A stretch of DNA of 64,000 nt from Struthio camelus (GCF_040807025.1 NC_090954.1:15021501-15085500); one strand, 5' to 3'. Positions 14,401-50,548 are shown, counted from the stretch's first letter. The notes: generated by a model not told the origin, from the letters alone. Made by a program: numbers and translations.

Positions 14401-14442
14401 TACAAGCTGGGGCCATTTCTAACATAATCTCTATCAGCAAGA
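11401..14442. other. Upstream flank of GABRA6
   Basis: Non-coding by eye. Overlapping open frames on both strands at 13998-14405 have no recognisable domain. Some of this is probably GABRA6 upstream regulatory DNA, but I cannot point to specific sites. Confidence 0.5.
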
Positions 14443-14494
14443 TGCCAGCGCTTTCCCAGATTTCCTAACGGGTCCCTGCTAATTCCATGCCAAA
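14443..14494 (+). promoter_or_regulatory. Two possible NFI half-sites upstream of GABRA6
   Basis: TGCCAGC (14443-14449) and TGCCAAA (14488-14494) resemble the GCCA half of the nuclear factor I site. NFI proteins are known to drive alpha-6 in maturing cerebellar granule cells of mammals. Half-sites are common by chance, so this is only suggestive. Confidence 0.18.
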
Positions 14495-14764
14495 ACTAGC
14501 AGTGGATTTCTTCCTTTTAATCTCCCCTAATGCCTTATTCGATTATTGCCACTGCTCGCCCCTCCAGCCCCTAATTCCCCCACCGGAGCGGCCAGAGGAG
14601 GCTGAGCGGCGGCGCCGGCGGACGCGCGCAGCCACCACAGCCACAGCCGCCCCCGGCCACCGACGGGCCGAGCCCCCGGGGCGGCGGGGGGGACACGAGC
14701 GCCGCCCCTGGCGCCGGCTGAGCGGCCGGAGGGCACCTGAGCGGCCCCGCCACCGACCTGAGGC

Positions 14765-35604
<20,840 letters not shown>

Positions 35605-38184
35605 AAATCAGCTGTAACTTCCAGTAATAATGGCACTCTGAATACAATGCCGAAAGGCTATTTGAAGCTGAGAAAAGTGAACACTTAATTCTATGTTATA
35701 TGGCACTGAGTAGAACACAGACAGTTGTGTAAGGTAGTATTTAACACCGTTCTCAGCAAATATATAAAGGCTGTATCTTCCATTTCTTAATCTTCCTTTC
35801 TGTGGTAAGGAATGGTAGAGTATTTGTTGAAGCAATGCAGTGAAAGAGATAAGAGCCTTAATCTCTCCTAAGACTTCCTAATGAGGTAATAAGATAACAA
35901 TCTCCAGAAAAACATTGCATATACATTCTAAATATTTATCAGTAGTGCAGACAATTGTCTGCACTCGCAGTATGCCCTTGAGATACAGATCTTTGATAGA
36001 GTCGAGAGTTCCTGTTTTTATACATTTTAACACGGACTTTTCCTGTTCCTTCCATATAACTGAACTATCTTATGCAGACAGAGCTGCTGAATTCTTTGCT
36101 TAAATTTGTTTGAATCAGGCAGTGAGATATCTTGTCTTTAGATTTGCATGAGGTCCAGAAGAGATGTGTACCCTACAAAATGAGCATGCTTAGAATAATC
36201 AGTCAGTGATTAGCTTTTTTTTCAAGCAGTCATTAAACTTAAAGTCTCTAATGCTTTGATTTCCTAATTTTTTCCTTTCACATCAATACAGCTAATGGTG
36301 TCCCATTTCATTGATACAAAATATATTCATTTGCCTTTTGCCATAGAGTTTCTGAACCTCACTATACTTTGCAGTCAATGTGATTGATACACTTAGCTTT
36401 ATTTAGGACGGCTAGAGAGATAATGACAGTACTTAGACAGTAGTGAATGCACAGAGTCCATATATTAATAATAACAGAGGCTTGCAATCTGGTATGAGTG
36501 ATGTGCAGATTATATCTTTATTTCCTAGATTAGAGGTAAGGCAGGCCAAGGGAAATCTCATGGAGAGCCAGGAGGTGTTGCAGTTCAAAGTAGCAAGACA
36601 GTGTTGATAGCTGATTGGTGGCATCTTGCCTCTGCTTGAAGCAGAGGCTACTAGCTGCTAATTTTGCTGATCTCTGCTACTAGTACAATCTGGAAAATGC
36701 TGTCTCTCAAAGAGGGAGCGTGCTGCCAAGCAGCTTATACGAAATCAGGAGGGCAGGAAGATAGGAGGCACTGTCTCTTACAAATGTTCCTGCAGATGTC
36801 TCTCTCAAGAGGTCACAGCTGCTGCTAACTCCTGGCCACTCAAAATCTGTCCAGTGCTAAATTTAGCATTTGTGCCAGAGATACTGATCCCTCTATTAAA
36901 ATATTGACTATGTGTGCACATCACTTGTCACAATCAAGAGAAGTATCAAAAAAGCTCATGTATAATAATTACAGTTTCTGGTAGCACTCTGTATAGAGGC
37001 CACTTCCTCAGCTTGTGTAGCTTGCCATAACTCCAGTGATTTCATTCAACCATTAACGTTTTGAATATAGAAATATTTGGAACGTGGTTGCCATTTTCCC
37101 TTGGTAGCTATGAAATATTTATACTGAACAGTGTATATTAATAGTTATGTTAGAACTAGCCTTTTGAAATACTTCTGAAAACTAGGCCATAGTACTGACT
37201 GTAAATACTTTTATAACATACCACTTCTGCAAGCTCACAAACCTGCTCAAGATTCAGAAATTACTTTCTATAGTAGCCTCACAGAATGACAGCAAACCAG
37301 CAGCAAGGTTTAGAAAGCAGAATAATATTGGCAGCTGGGGTATTTCAAACGATGAAGAATGTAAACAATTATGTAAAGTGTTGCTCAAACTCTTCTTCAT
37401 AAATTATATTTTCCTGTTTACTCAATAGTAATGATTGTGATGTACATTGCTAGGTTTCTAATTCAATATATTGTGTCATTTTACCAGTTGTTACTTTCAA
37501 AGAAAACTAGAATTGTTTTTGCTTTAAAAATATGTATAAAAGTATGTTACCCTTTCCATTCAAGCAGAGGAGATACAGAAGTTAGACGAGCAAACCATGA
37601 CATGCTTAAAGGCCAGTTCAACTCAATCACAGGCCCAGGCCAAAACATTTAAGTATTGGTACAACATTACTCATAGCTATGAGACTTTATTTTGTGAAGA
37701 AGGTGCGTTTTATGCAGTATTTCTGCATAATATTAGCTTTTTTTTGGAGTTACTAATTTGAGTTAATTTGGATTTTGTTTTAAAAAGACAAAACAAAACA
37801 GCAATAGAAATCTAATCAGTTTGTTGAAATAATCAAGTTCCCTGTGCGCAGGTTCTTGTAGTCCAGCTGTCCAGGATTTCGATTAGTGTAGTTTGGAACG
37901 TGCTTAAGTTCCTTGCAGAACATCATTCACTTTAAACAAGTGTTGCTTGATTGGGGTCCAGCTACTGACCCTGATCTTAGATACACAAGAGAAAACCTGA
38001 TCTCCTCAGGAAGCTCTGTACACCAAACAGAAGACTGCGCTCTAGAGAGCGCGTTTCTCTGACTGTGTAAGCGGCTGAAAGAGACTACCCTGCTCCCTTC
38101 AGTATTTGCCTGTGGTGTCAAGTTTGTCCTTTTGGAGATTCCTAAAATGAACAGCTACTTGCTGCCTTTGGATGGCACATACCA
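35605..38184 (+). other. GABRA6: Probable GABRA6 3' UTR and flank
   Basis: Non-coding sequence after the TAA. The transcript end lies somewhere here or just beyond, with candidate signals at 36232 and 38185. No repeat is recognised. Confidence 0.5.
36232..36237 (+). terminator. GABRA6: Candidate poly(A) signal ATTAAA for GABRA6
   Basis: ATTAAA lies about 630 nt after the stop and is a permitted variant of the poly(A) hexamer. There is no strong GT-rich element close by. It is one of several possible 3' ends. Confidence 0.2.
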
Positions 38185-38190
38185 AATAAA
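38185..38190 (+). terminator. GABRA6: Candidate poly(A) signal AATAAA for GABRA6
   Basis: This canonical AATAAA lies downstream of the stop and is followed within about 35 nt by a T/G-rich stretch (GCGTTGTCCTGTCTG). It would give a 3' UTR of about 2.6 kb. A later signal cannot be excluded. Confidence 0.3.
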
Positions 38191-38331
38191 GCAAGAAGCT
38201 TTTTTCCAATCTATCTGCGTTGTCCTGTCTGTAGAAGCAAGAGATTAGCATTGGAGTCCTAGCTCATTCCAACGTAGATCGTTATTTTCTGGCCAGGCTC
38301 TTCCTTTCACTTCAAAGGAAGCGCAAAATGG

Positions 38332-38349
38332 TTTTTTTTTTTTTTTTTT
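38332..38349. repeat. Poly-T run
   Basis: A run of about 18 T downstream of GABRA6. Simple sequence. Confidence 0.9.
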
Positions 38350-41300
38350 ACTTTGTGTTCTGAATTCGGAACATCAGCTGGAACGAGCAGCTTTGCTAAA
38401 GTTAATGTAACGACACAGAGCTGCATTAGATGAGGAGCGGTCCCCTAAGCTGTTTGATGGTATTTCTGCACGTTACTAAAAGCAGTTTTCTTAAAGCTCA
38501 AGCAATAGGCAATATGTTACAGGAATGAAGAAGTCATTCTTGTGTAGTGTGTCTGATAGTATTTGTAAAACACTGATTTGTTAAGAGTACTTTTCAAGTG
38601 CAATCCCTCTGCCACCCCTTTAGTCATTTGCTGATCAGATTACTTCAGGTTAGTCACCCTTTCTCGTATCGTACATGTAAACTAAGAGTTTACACAGAAA
38701 TTCTAGGATTTGGATGTCTGTATACCGAAGAAGGCGTTTCTTCTGAAACGTACACCTTTACACACTGAATGCTGTTTTTTAAAGCAGCCAAGTTGGGCAA
38801 ATAGCAAGAGTAGCTTTCACTGTACTCTGTATTTTTATATGTGCTGAACCAAATTCAACTCAGCAAATTAGGAAGTTCAGTAGTAAACTTTCCTTTAAAG
38901 AAATTCCCCTTTTGTTACATTTTTAAGCAAAATAGCATTCTTTGAAAAGGACAGAAAAAATTTGCAAATTGAAGTTAAGTGCATCAATTAAATTTTTTTT
39001 TTATAATAGAGGAGATAAGATAAAGTTCTCTTCTGGCCTTCATGTTTAAATAAATGGTTCTCTCTCTCCCATAGGGTGTCTGGGAGAGCATTCTTATTCA
39101 GTAGCAGTCCACCATGCACCTTGATACTTGAAAGGTGTTTCAACGGAAAAATTGGTTTGCGTTTTGGAGTAATGATAGTGTTGCAGGGCAATGGTTATAT
39201 TGGCAAACCTATAGAAATGAGGCTAATATAATTCTTTGCATGCATTTTGCTAGACAGCATGTTGTTAGAGCCTCATTTAACTGAGGGAAGACATAAAAGA
39301 AGAAAGAAGAAATAATTTGAAAATGTTTATATAAAATAATCCCCAGTTGAAATAACAGATGCCAGTTTTTAGACCACAGAAAATGCTGATACTCATACTG
39401 TAAGCCTCTCTTTCTCAAAAGGTTTTATAACTGAAATGCTGACAGATGTTTAACTATAGCAGCATGGATGTACTATTTATAATATGAAAAAAAAAAAACC
39501 AAAGCATTAAAATTATTCTAAAAGGACTTACTCCCTTATGACATAAAGGTCAGTTAGTAATTAATTTAGATAGAAAGTATGAGAATGTGAGATCCCCATG
39601 ATTTGTACATGGAAAACATAATCTTGCCAGGCATGTTTCCGTGATGCATGTTCTTCCATAAAGCACAGTAATGCCCAACATCCACAAAAAGCTCTGCAAA
39701 GTAACAAACGACGCATGTTTGTATAGATTAGCCAAATAAAACAGTACTTCAAAGGAGAACAATACCTCACAAATGAGAAAAAGTTATTTTAATTTTTTTG
39801 TTATACGTGTATTTTTTTTTAAACCTTACTAAGGCCTTGAACTGAATACTAATTTATGACAGTGATTTTGATAGGTGAATTGCATGCTTGGTTCATTTTA
39901 ATAAATGTAAAATTTGCTTCACTTAGCATGTAAATAATACCCTTTTAACGAGAAAAATACAGGTACCCAGCCTACCTTTGCCATGTCATTCACAGTGCAC
40001 ATGCTCTTCATGCATTTTCTGACATGCCTCCTTTCTAAAGCAGCCAGTACCAATTTTTTATATAGAACATTATATTACAGGTTTTGTGTAATAAAACATG
40101 AACTAGTGTCTGTATGGAGTGAATCAGACTAAAGAAGGAGATGATTTAAAAGTTCTAAAGATAATCTGCAGGAAAACATTACAAGCAGAGACATCAACTT
40201 TTATCCTTGAGGCAGGGAAGAAGGTAAAAAGTCATTGAATGTGCTAAATGTGCTGAGCATTTAGCTTCAGTATGTTCACATTCGTAAGCTTGCAAATCAT
40301 ATGAGAGAGTAAAGTTCAGGAGAAAATAGAGTCATTGGAATACCTACTTACAATTGAGCTTGATGATCCAGGCAATGAACATTACTTTAGGTTTTGAGAA
40401 GACTCTCCCTTGTAATGCATTTCTATTTTAAACCTGCAGGGACAGCTAAAAAAATCAGTGTCAGGTGAGGTGGGTTTGCTGATTAACTACATTGTTGACA
40501 ACCTGGAATTTAAACTTCTCTCTGAACTTTTCTTCCAGTTTTTTGAACCAACTGCAATGCATCTTCGAAATGATCATCAGTCCAACTGAAGAACAGCTGA
40601 GGGTTTCAAAAAAAACACAGAAGGTTTTGTAGAATTTAAGTGACTTCAAAGGATGTGTCTATTCACAGGTGCTCTAATTGTCAAACAGGGAATAGTTATA
40701 TTGAACATCACCTGGAAACAAACTCTGGACAACTCAGTAAGATAGAAGTTGCACAGAATTCTAAATATACTTTCTTACAATTTCTTACATTGATTCTACT
40801 ATAAAAGCTTTTGTTATTTGGTTGAATGGTCAAAGCATAAGAATGTGTATTTGTCCTGTTTGTCCTATTGTAAATGATTGAATGTTTACATTGACACACA
40901 CCACCAATAACAGGATTATTTCTCTTAACGTAGTTAGGTTGCTAAAGCAAGCCAGATTCTAAACTAACATCAGGAGCTGCAGTGATTTATATCGGTTGAA
41001 ATTGGCCTAAGATAACATTACAGAATCCCATGAAAGGGAGCTGCAATCCCATCATGTTTTCATCTCCTTTAAAATTGGAAGTAACATTCGTAAAGAACAC
41101 AATATAAAGAAAGAAAAAGAAATCATTAGTTATGAACTTTAGCTGGTTAATTATGATGCTGTAACTTTTTTTCTGTTGGGAGTGACAGTGGAAATAAAAT
41201 CAAACCAATAACGAGCAATTTTGGGACAGAATCTGGGAGTGGCAGGGCTGATACCGGGAAGTTTTCAAGATCCAGACCTAATGGAGAGAAGCAGCAGCAG

Positions 41301-44300
41301 CTACCCATCAAGCTAAATGCAAGCCTGTCGCTCCAAGAAACTTCTGGAAGCAAGTCACCATAGCTAGTTAGGGAACTAGCTGCATTTTATCAGCTGATTG
41401 TACTGGACTGTCCATAGCAAACTACCTAGAAATTTTTGCACAAGCAAAGTACTTCCAGGAAATTCAGAGTTTAAAGGTGTTAATATTCTGATTTATTTCT
41501 GACTCACCACAAAGCTGATACAGCTACAGGATTTCTCTTTCATATTTCATAGTTGTCTATCATTGTATTGTATATTCATTCTTCATTTCCATAATCCTTA
41601 TTAAGAATGTAATTAGGTAAGATATGCCTAACCAAATCAAACCCAGGCCTTCTTTGTTGCAGGCATAATGGATGCTGGTGGGAGTCAAAAGCACACAAGC
41701 AAATGTTGCAAGCAGCCAAATATAAATTAAGGACTCAAATCCTGAAATTAATTCTGGTACATCAAAACTGAATTTATTTTAAGAGAAAAATGAAATGCTG
41801 CATTGATTCAGGAAATTCAGGGCCTTTTGCTTTTTCTAAACCAACATCTTAGTCACTATGAAAAAATATTTAGGGTCTCGCTGATTGCAGTAAGTTAGAG
41901 AGGTCTGTTGGCACTGAAACAATTTTAACTTTCTAAGGACCTAGTTCCAGCTGTTTTTCTCCTCCTGTTTCAAGAGAGGCACATAGCTTTTACTAGTGTA
42001 ATAACTGGATTGCTGCTTGATCACATACCAGACCACTTTTCAAACTCCCTGTTCTTTACCTTGGTAGAGCTTAGATATAGGCAATTTAAGTACACTTGAA
42101 TAAATAAGAACAGTCTACACAGAGACAAATACGCAGTTTGTTTTTCCCCTGGTAGCAGAGTGGCACACTTGGATGTATTTGTAAGTGCCCCGAATTCTGT
42201 CTTCAGTTTACTTTAAAAACAAAATTGTGAAAATGTTTCCCATTTTCAGCCTTCATATACTATTTTTAAAAAATTAAAACATGGACCCTATGCAAACTTA
42301 CATTTTATAAAATGTATTTGCATATTATTTTGCAAAAAGCAAATTGTTTTAGGAACACAGGTTACTTTACGGTGTAACTATACTTATTTTTGCTTCACAG
42401 AATTACTTTCTATTTTGAATATGTTAATATAATATATATCAGAATATATTTTCAGAATCCTTTAAATTTTTTTTTTTTTTTGCACAAAATGAAAGCGTTT
42501 AAAACTTGTGGGAAAAAAAATTGAAGCAGAGTTTTGTATTGAATCTTCTTTGTCTAAAGAGAAATCAGTATGAGTTTTAGAGTAAATCTGGAGAACTACT
42601 GAATAGTCAATTTTCGTTGCAGTGCAGTATTTAAATGTATAAAATAAGAGTAACTGCCTAATTAATAGGATATATCAGCACTTTAAAAATGTACTAGCAG
42701 CTCTTGGTATGTGACATCGTGTTTCAACATAACCACAAAGACTGCTTACCTTGTTTCAAAGGAGGACAAGTTAGAGAAGAGTTGGTTCTCCCCATCTGTT
42801 TGAATATTAGTAAAAGAACGTTTATTTTTGCTATTAAATGCTTTGTAGAGACACAGGTATGATCAGTGATAATGTTAATAATGTCAAGTTGTATCTCAGA
42901 ATAAATATAATTACTTGCTATTAATGTCAGTTCTTAACAAGCCTGGTTATGGTCCAACACTAACCAAACAAGCAATACAGTGAAGAAGAACAGATAAACA
43001 GAAAGGTTGATATGTGTGTATTTATTTGTATGTATATTTGTATACATTTTATAGAATATATGAATAATGTATATTTAATACAAAGTTATAGGAAGTTAAG
43101 GCATGTGAGGTTTTCCAGCATTTTTGAGCATATGCCTAGGAAGAGCAGGAACTAGAGTAGCTGTAAGCTGGGATTTTGTATGTGCGAAACAGGACATGGG
43201 GAGAAGGCTAGCTGTTACCTTGAGCTATCACACTGCTAATATATTATTCAGCATCAACCTAACTTTATGCTTATCCTAGTAGGAAGTTTTCAGCTCACAA
43301 ACCTTCAAAGAGACAGTGTGGCTTGAACTCATCTTTAGTATGTTCTGCTTGATCAGAAGTGGGAGAAACAGAAGATCTAAGGACCCCCCAGTTACAGAAT
43401 TATATCTCAGATACAGTGGAAACCTCAATTACATGTTAATCTCCACTGTTATTGTTTGTCTGGAGAGTTCTGGGTATTTCTTCATGATTTCTAAGCCAAA
43501 TAAAAATCCAGCATTTAAGATGTATAATCTCTGTAATGGTGCACTAGATCAGCCCCGAGGTCATCCAAAACTGTGTTCAAAGAGCAGTCTTGCCAGAAGC
43601 TAATGCAAGCAGTGTATAAATCCTTGAAATATGAATGTGAAGATGAAAATATTGAATACTCGTTACCAGTACAGCTTGATATCCGATACTGTCCAGGATT
43701 TTGATGCATTTTGTCAAGTTACTAGCTCACGGGCTTTGTTATTATTATGCATACATAAACAAAATTCAGATGCAACTTTGTCATTGCTTGATTTCATTAC
43801 ATTTTTGTTTCTCTTTCACATCATGACAAGAGCATTCCTCATCTGCTTTCTCTATAGCAGTTGTTCTTGCAGGATTCCCCTGTAGTCAGTAAACAATCAG
43901 AGCCTTTCAACTCTGTTCAAAGGCTGTCCATCAGCTGGCCCTGTGAAGGCAAAAGTTCTTATCCACAAGCAGAACTGGTAGAGACTTGGGGAGAATAAAC
44001 TATTCCATTCTGCATCACTTCTTCAGCAGAATCATTCCTAAATTCTGAGCCATGATGCCGAGGGTGGTGGTTCTGAGGCTGGAGTGGTGATTACGTAAAA
44101 GGAATAAAGATCCACACTTCATTTCCAGATAGCGGTTTGATATGATTGTGATAGCAGTTGAGTGCCAGCACAGTATACTGGATGTAGATGTTACTGACAA
44201 AGCATGAATGAGACTCGGCCACACTTCTGATTATATCTGAGACGTCCTAAAAGAGAAGGGTTGTCCAAGACAAAAAAAATTCAAAAAAAACCCTCAAAGC

Positions 44301-47300
44301 ATGCAAACAGTAGTACACTAACAAACAGACACATCTTGAGTGTCCCTGGTTTACAAGTACCTTTTGTGAGTTCTGTCCAGAAACAAAATATACACAATCT
44401 TTCAAACACAGAGGAGGAAATAATCCTAACACATATGTATTTAATATAGTTACATACAATTAGGACATCACAAGTCATTGCAGAAATTCATAAAGTGTTT
44501 AAGCTGCATTTTTGCTAAATCAAAACAAAAGCTTTGCAACTTCTCTGGGTTATCAGATTAATATTTTTACAAAGAGATCATTAGTTCATGAAAACATGAT
44601 CTAACCTCAGTTATGACTGGACTGTTTTTTTGTTCTATGATTCAGAGTAAACTTCAATAGTTTTAAGGCACTAAATTCTTTACATGCCTTAAGAGCAAAT
44701 AAGCATTCTTTGGGCCATATGAAATTCAAGCAAAGGTTTCTTTCCTTCACCCCACACCTGCTTTGTTACAGTAAAATTTTCGTGGAGTGGATAGAAATGA
44801 TTTGGAATTAATAAAATTGTCAATCTAAAAGCCTTTACTGTGATTTAACACCTACCGTTCATTTAAATAAATCAACATTTACTGTAACTGAATGCCAGCT
44901 TTGCTATGATTAACATTAGAAAAGTCAACTTCTAGCAGTAGCCATTTCCTAAAGACTGCAAAAGCTGTGTGCCTACTTAGACTATCTGAGAACATGTTCC
45001 TGAACAGAGATATGGGGAATGGTTAAAAGACTGGGAAGCAGGTTTTGGGTCACAGAGTCTGCCTGTGCAAAACATCATAGTAAGAGACAAATACTAAAGC
45101 TCAAACCATGCCTTTTAGTGCCTGCTGCCCCTCTCTTCCTGCTTACCAAGTGACTCAGTTATTTAAGACAATGCAGATGACTTGTGATCTCAGTGGGAAA
45201 ATGATTTTAGAGAATCATTAGTTCCTTAAATTAATCTGTGGGAAAGTAGGATTGTGATGCTGACATAGACTAGAAATGATTTGAAACAGAATAAAGTTTT
45301 GAATTTCACTGAATTGAACTTTTTTAAAAAGGCAGAAATATCTTTGCTTTGTATGAACAAATAGATGCTTTTTGGCCAATAAATGTAATCAATGTGTATT
45401 CTCAATTTTAATAAGCTATAAATTCCTCAGGGGTTAAAACCTGACATACTCTTTTTTTATACTCACACACATTTTAGATGAGTTAAAACTCGTTTCCCTT
45501 CTGATCCGTTCTTCACATAAGAAAACTATGTTAATTGCTTGGCATGAGAAGTCTACTTGCAACTCAAACCTATTTGAAGGAGAAATGATTTATTTTTATC
45601 AGTTTTAAGTTTTACCCAAATACATTTTATTTAAGAACTCTCACTTGTTTCAGACAGACTTTTGTGAACTAAAAAAAATCTAATCGGGCAGGGACCTTGT
45701 AGTACTGTGCAGTAAACAATTATCTGAACAACTAAAGTTTATAAATTGTTCCTAAGTTACTCCAGATCAGCTACACAGCCTCAAAAGAGTAATGGGATAA
45801 GTATTAATAAAGAGTAATTTCATAACTTTATGAATACATGCGTGAGAAACCCGGAGTGCAGCCTCTGTATTACCTTCTGATCTATTGGGTTGATTCCTGT
45901 GCTACATACTGCCAAGAGCAGACTTTCTCTTTTGTTAATTAACTTAATTCAAAGCATAAAAAAAGAAAACATAAATGCAAGAGTGAAAAAACAATACATT
46001 AAAGCTATGGTGTCACTGAACATCTTGCATTTGGCGGAGAGAGGTTGTATTCTAAAAGCTAAGGTTGCATGTCTAGGTCATTTATTGTGTCCTGGAATAG
46101 CAAAAGCTTGTGAACAAAATTGTGCAAGTTGTGTATGGTGTCTTCCATCAGCAAAGGAGATCCCAGTAATAGCAGCCAGGGCTCAAAACAGGGACTGAGG
46201 GCAAGGTAAGGTGATTACCTTACCTTTGCATCCATCTGTAAAAGGCAGGCCTAGCATGGAGAATCAATACATTTAACGTTACCTATTGGGTTTCTGAATC
46301 TTACTTCATTTAGTAGGTTTTTTGTTTTTTTGTTTTTTTTTAAGGTAGGGTTTATTTCAGGTAGTAAATTGCTGAATAAAAATTCCCAGGTAGGGGGAGA
46401 CCTGAATAACACTGTCAATCTGGTCTCCATAAAACAGTTCAAAACACTTCAAGCAGCAACCATCGTACTCCTGTTTTCAAATGGTTGCTTCCTAATCCAA
46501 GGAATCTACCAGCACATCCCCGCTCTAGCCTTGTCTTAGAAATCGTTCTGACAATTGTCACTTCAAGTACAGTTACTGCATCTGTCAAAAAAGTCCTTCT
46601 CTGCTAGACAAGTTGGACCGAGCCTTGCTGGTAAAAGTCGGTGTACCTATCTGACATACGGAGTCAGACTTTATGCTTTTATAAACTAAACTTAATTCAA
46701 GCAGAATTTTAAATCAATATGAAAAAGTAGTAAGTTCTGTCCTTGCTACTTTTAAGGTTTTATTCTGATCTTACTTCCAGTACCGTAAAAGTGGAGTAAT
46801 CCTGCTGAAGCTGATTGAGTGAGACCAAAATGAAACAAATTAACTGACATTGTAATTGGCACCATACTTAAGAGTGTTTTAAATATCATTTTTAAACCTA
46901 TGTGATAGCTCAGTTGTAAATGGTACTATATGGCCTAAATCTAATGTGGAACAACCTATTACAAAAGTTATATAAATCAATTTACCATAAACTGAAATGC
47001 CTAAGACCACCAGCTAAAGAAAATGAAAGAGTATCTACAACTTTCAGTAGTTACATGAATTAAGGTAAATGTGTCTTTAAAAGCTATGCTTAGGAATTCC
47101 TGCTATTACCGTTCATTTTTTAAAGAATGAAAACAAAAAGCAAACCAGCCTTTATGTGCCCCTATGGAGGCAACAGGAGGAGATTATCATAGTGAATAAC
47201 AAACCAACCCCGAAGGATACAGGAATTTAGAAGCCAAAGAGACCAGTGATGCCTTTGTAAGAAACTCTGTATACAATGTATCTATTAATATATTTTTATT

Positions 47301-50300
47301 CTGCAGGCATACAAAAATGCTACAGCAAAAAAAAAAAAAACACCACTTTCTACATTTGAGATCTGCTCATTAACACCTCTTTGCAGAGCAGTTTCAGGAG
47401 TATTATTGGGTGCTTGAAAAAAATTAAAATCACTGAATAAGCGTGCTCTACTCAGGACCAATAGGCAGCCAGCAAAGCTGAGCAAGTTTAAAACTCTAAT
47501 TCCAGCTGTACTAGAAATTCAAGATCCATAAGACTCCAGCACTCCATCTTTATTTTAAGATTGGAAGGTAATTTGTTCACTTACAAGATATCATTTCATT
47601 AGAGGCCAATCAAGGAATCATGACTTTAAAAACGAGTACCTTCTTCACGTTCCTAGATCACCAGAAGAATACTCAGGCCAGTGATGTGCAAACATGACAC
47701 TTTTTCTCTCTAAGAGTTCCATGTAAAGGTCCAGCAATCTCAAAACATCTCCCAGGACACCCAGATAAGGAAAAAATCTTTTCCTAGAGTCATCAAATAG
47801 AAAAAAACAAAGGGAAACTGTTCTGATTTTAGGACTAAAAGGAGAAGGCTGAAGTGGATTTTGTTTCTTAGGTATTCCCACAGGGGACAGTTTGGCCATC
47901 ACAATTATTCAGAGACAGAATTTGTAATTTATCATTTGTAGTGGTCTCAAAGAGGGCACTCTGCCAGTAACAGATGAATTAAGACCTACATTCAATATCT
48001 GAGCCGTTCTCTTTACTGGCCACACAACTCACATTGGCTTAAAGGCTGAAGAGCTGGTAAAAGTGTTGGCTTGGGTACTGGGAAAATTTGGATCACAGAG
48101 AGATTTTCTATAGCAGTGAAGGAGAGCGGGCCATCTAGTTCCTTCATGTCATAGGAATAGCAAAAATTGAATAATTCTTGGAAGCATTCTGAGAAAGATT
48201 TTTACTGCTGAACAGTACACATCTATATGAAGGGAATGCACAAAGACTGCCAGATAGATTCTGTAGTAGAAAATTGCCTGCCAACGGCAAACTGAAGAGT
48301 TTGATCCAGAAATACAGAAAAGATCTTGGAGATTCCTACAAGATAAGTGTATAATTTGTCAGATATGATTGCATACTTTTTCATTATACTTGTTTGTACT
48401 CTAGTAGCCCTCTGAGATTTCATCCAGGACTAGGCCAACTTTGTGCCAGGCCATTTGCAAAAACAATGGGACTTTCCTAATGCCAGGAGAACTCAACCAA
48501 AAGAGAGATGCCAAGTAGCATCGACGGGCCACGGGTCAGACTCACAGCAAAAGGTTCTTGAAATAGAGAACTTAAATGTAGAACTGGGCAGAAAAATGAT
48601 CCTGCCTTCTCTTCCTATGAGACTTTTGACTTATTTTGACTTTTGTGATTTTTATTAAAAACCTACACATTACGATTTTCCAAATAATCTTTTTCTTAGT
48701 TTTAATGTTTTTATCTAAAAAGTTTTAGGTTTAGGACTAAACTGTATCCTCTCCTTTCCCCAAAAGGAGGGGATGATTTTCACGAAAAATTTTGTTTGTT
48801 GAAGATACCGTTGCCCTTGAAAAACTGTTCCAATGGAAAATCATCAGAATTTTGTTATCTACAGCATAGCCCAGGCAGAAGAGAATTGGGAAATAAGACA
48901 CGATGTTCAAGGAATTTGCTTCTTTCCTTAAGAATTGACTTTGCCTTGACACAAGGGTCAGGTAGCATTAGAATTAGGAATAAGATGTCGGACGCTCGTG
49001 TTCACAACACTATCCATAGGATGAGACACCTTGCATTATTAATAAATTTTAGAGGGCAGAAATTCCTTTACCTTTAGAAGTGGCATTTTCACTCTCACTT
49101 GAGAGAATGCAACTGTTCCTACTGTAACTCTGAAGATGAAAGGAACAGAAAAGCAACAGCACTCTCAACATTGAACACTGTTTGCAGGTGCCAGGCTTTG
49201 CGCACTGGCTGCAACGAAAAAGTCCACGTGGCCTCCAAGAGAAGAAAGCACATTTGGAGGACCGTGGCACTCTCAGATGTCACCTAAGACACATACACGA
49301 AATAAACTAAGACTATCAAGAGAATTTCACAAAGGGTGCAAACCAAGTAAACAAAGTACCATGAAACTGCTAGCAGTGTAATCCTGTTAATCTAAGGATA
49401 AAAGGAGGCAGTGCATACAACAGTAAGGATTTATGATCTATTCTCAAGGAAAGTTTATAGCTTGAGTTATAGGGCTAAAGACCTGTTCCAGATATTCCCT
49501 GAAAGGGAGGCAACATTCCAGTATTGGTGACTAGCTACTGCTAGCTCAGGAGAGACGGGTGCACAGCTGCAGGTCTATCACAACTGCAGCAGGAAGCAGC
49601 CAAGACTTTCAGTCATTGCATTGTCTCACTGTGAGTCTGCCTAAAAATCCCCTCTTGCCTTAGAAGGCATCTAAGGGTGTCCAGTTCCGTAAAACTGACT
49701 GGTTCCCAAGTCCTTTGATTGCTAAAGATCACATCAGTTGATTATTTTTGTTTTAATGGTTCATTGATCTAAAAAACAGCCTCTGCTTCTAACTCATTGA
49801 ATTATACAGGATAGGTGTTGCTGTGCTTACAACAAGACTATAGCCATCATGTGCTATCATCTGTTCAAGCTCTTGGTGGTCGATCTCACAGCATTTTTCT
49901 TGTGTCTATAAAGTATGGTTTCCAGAATCTCCTTCTCATAGTTCCAAGTAGCATTCATAGACTCTTTTTCCAAGATATCAAGGCTATGCCTTTTTTGTAA
50001 CTGCAAAGAAACCAAACCTGCTGAACAATTATTTCATCTGTTCTGTTTCATGTTAAAATTAAAAAGTCTTTCTACACCTGATTAACTAATACAAATCATT
50101 AATTTATGTCATTTGTCAACTGCTGACTACATCATGCATGAATATATTTGTTACTGTTGAATCAGCTCTTAAAAATAGTGAAACAAGGTTCACTTGGTAG
50201 TTTAATTGTGCCTTTTATTTTTACAAAAAAATAATTTGGGAGTTACTTCTTTCATCCAACATGCTGTGTTCATTTTAGGGCCAGCGTACTCATGTTGCAA

Positions 50301-50519
50301 AGCACTTTCATTTATAAATGCTTTGCCATGACATGGCTTAGAGACTAGCGTATATCTCCCGACGGCTATTCTAAAAGTAGAAGGAAAATAGTCCATTCCA
50401 TGCCATCCATGTAGCTAGAGGTAGGCACATGATCACTGTGGGCCTAGTCTCAGCCGTTATGGGCACATAATTCACAGTCAAACCATTATTTTACTGTAAG
50501 TGCTACTGACATATCCCTT

Positions 50520-50548
50520 CCCCGTCCCCCCCCCCCCCCAAAAAAAAA
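50520..50548. repeat. Poly-C/poly-A tract
   Basis: A run of about 13 C, preceded by CCCCGT and followed by a run of A. The C-run could form an i-motif, or a G-quadruplex-like structure on the other strand. Sequencing errors are common in such tracts. Confidence 0.9.

Noticed and set aside
13998..14405. 135-codon minus-strand frame upstream of GABRA6
   Set aside because: It overlaps an equally long plus-strand frame, has no family resemblance and no promoter or splice pattern.
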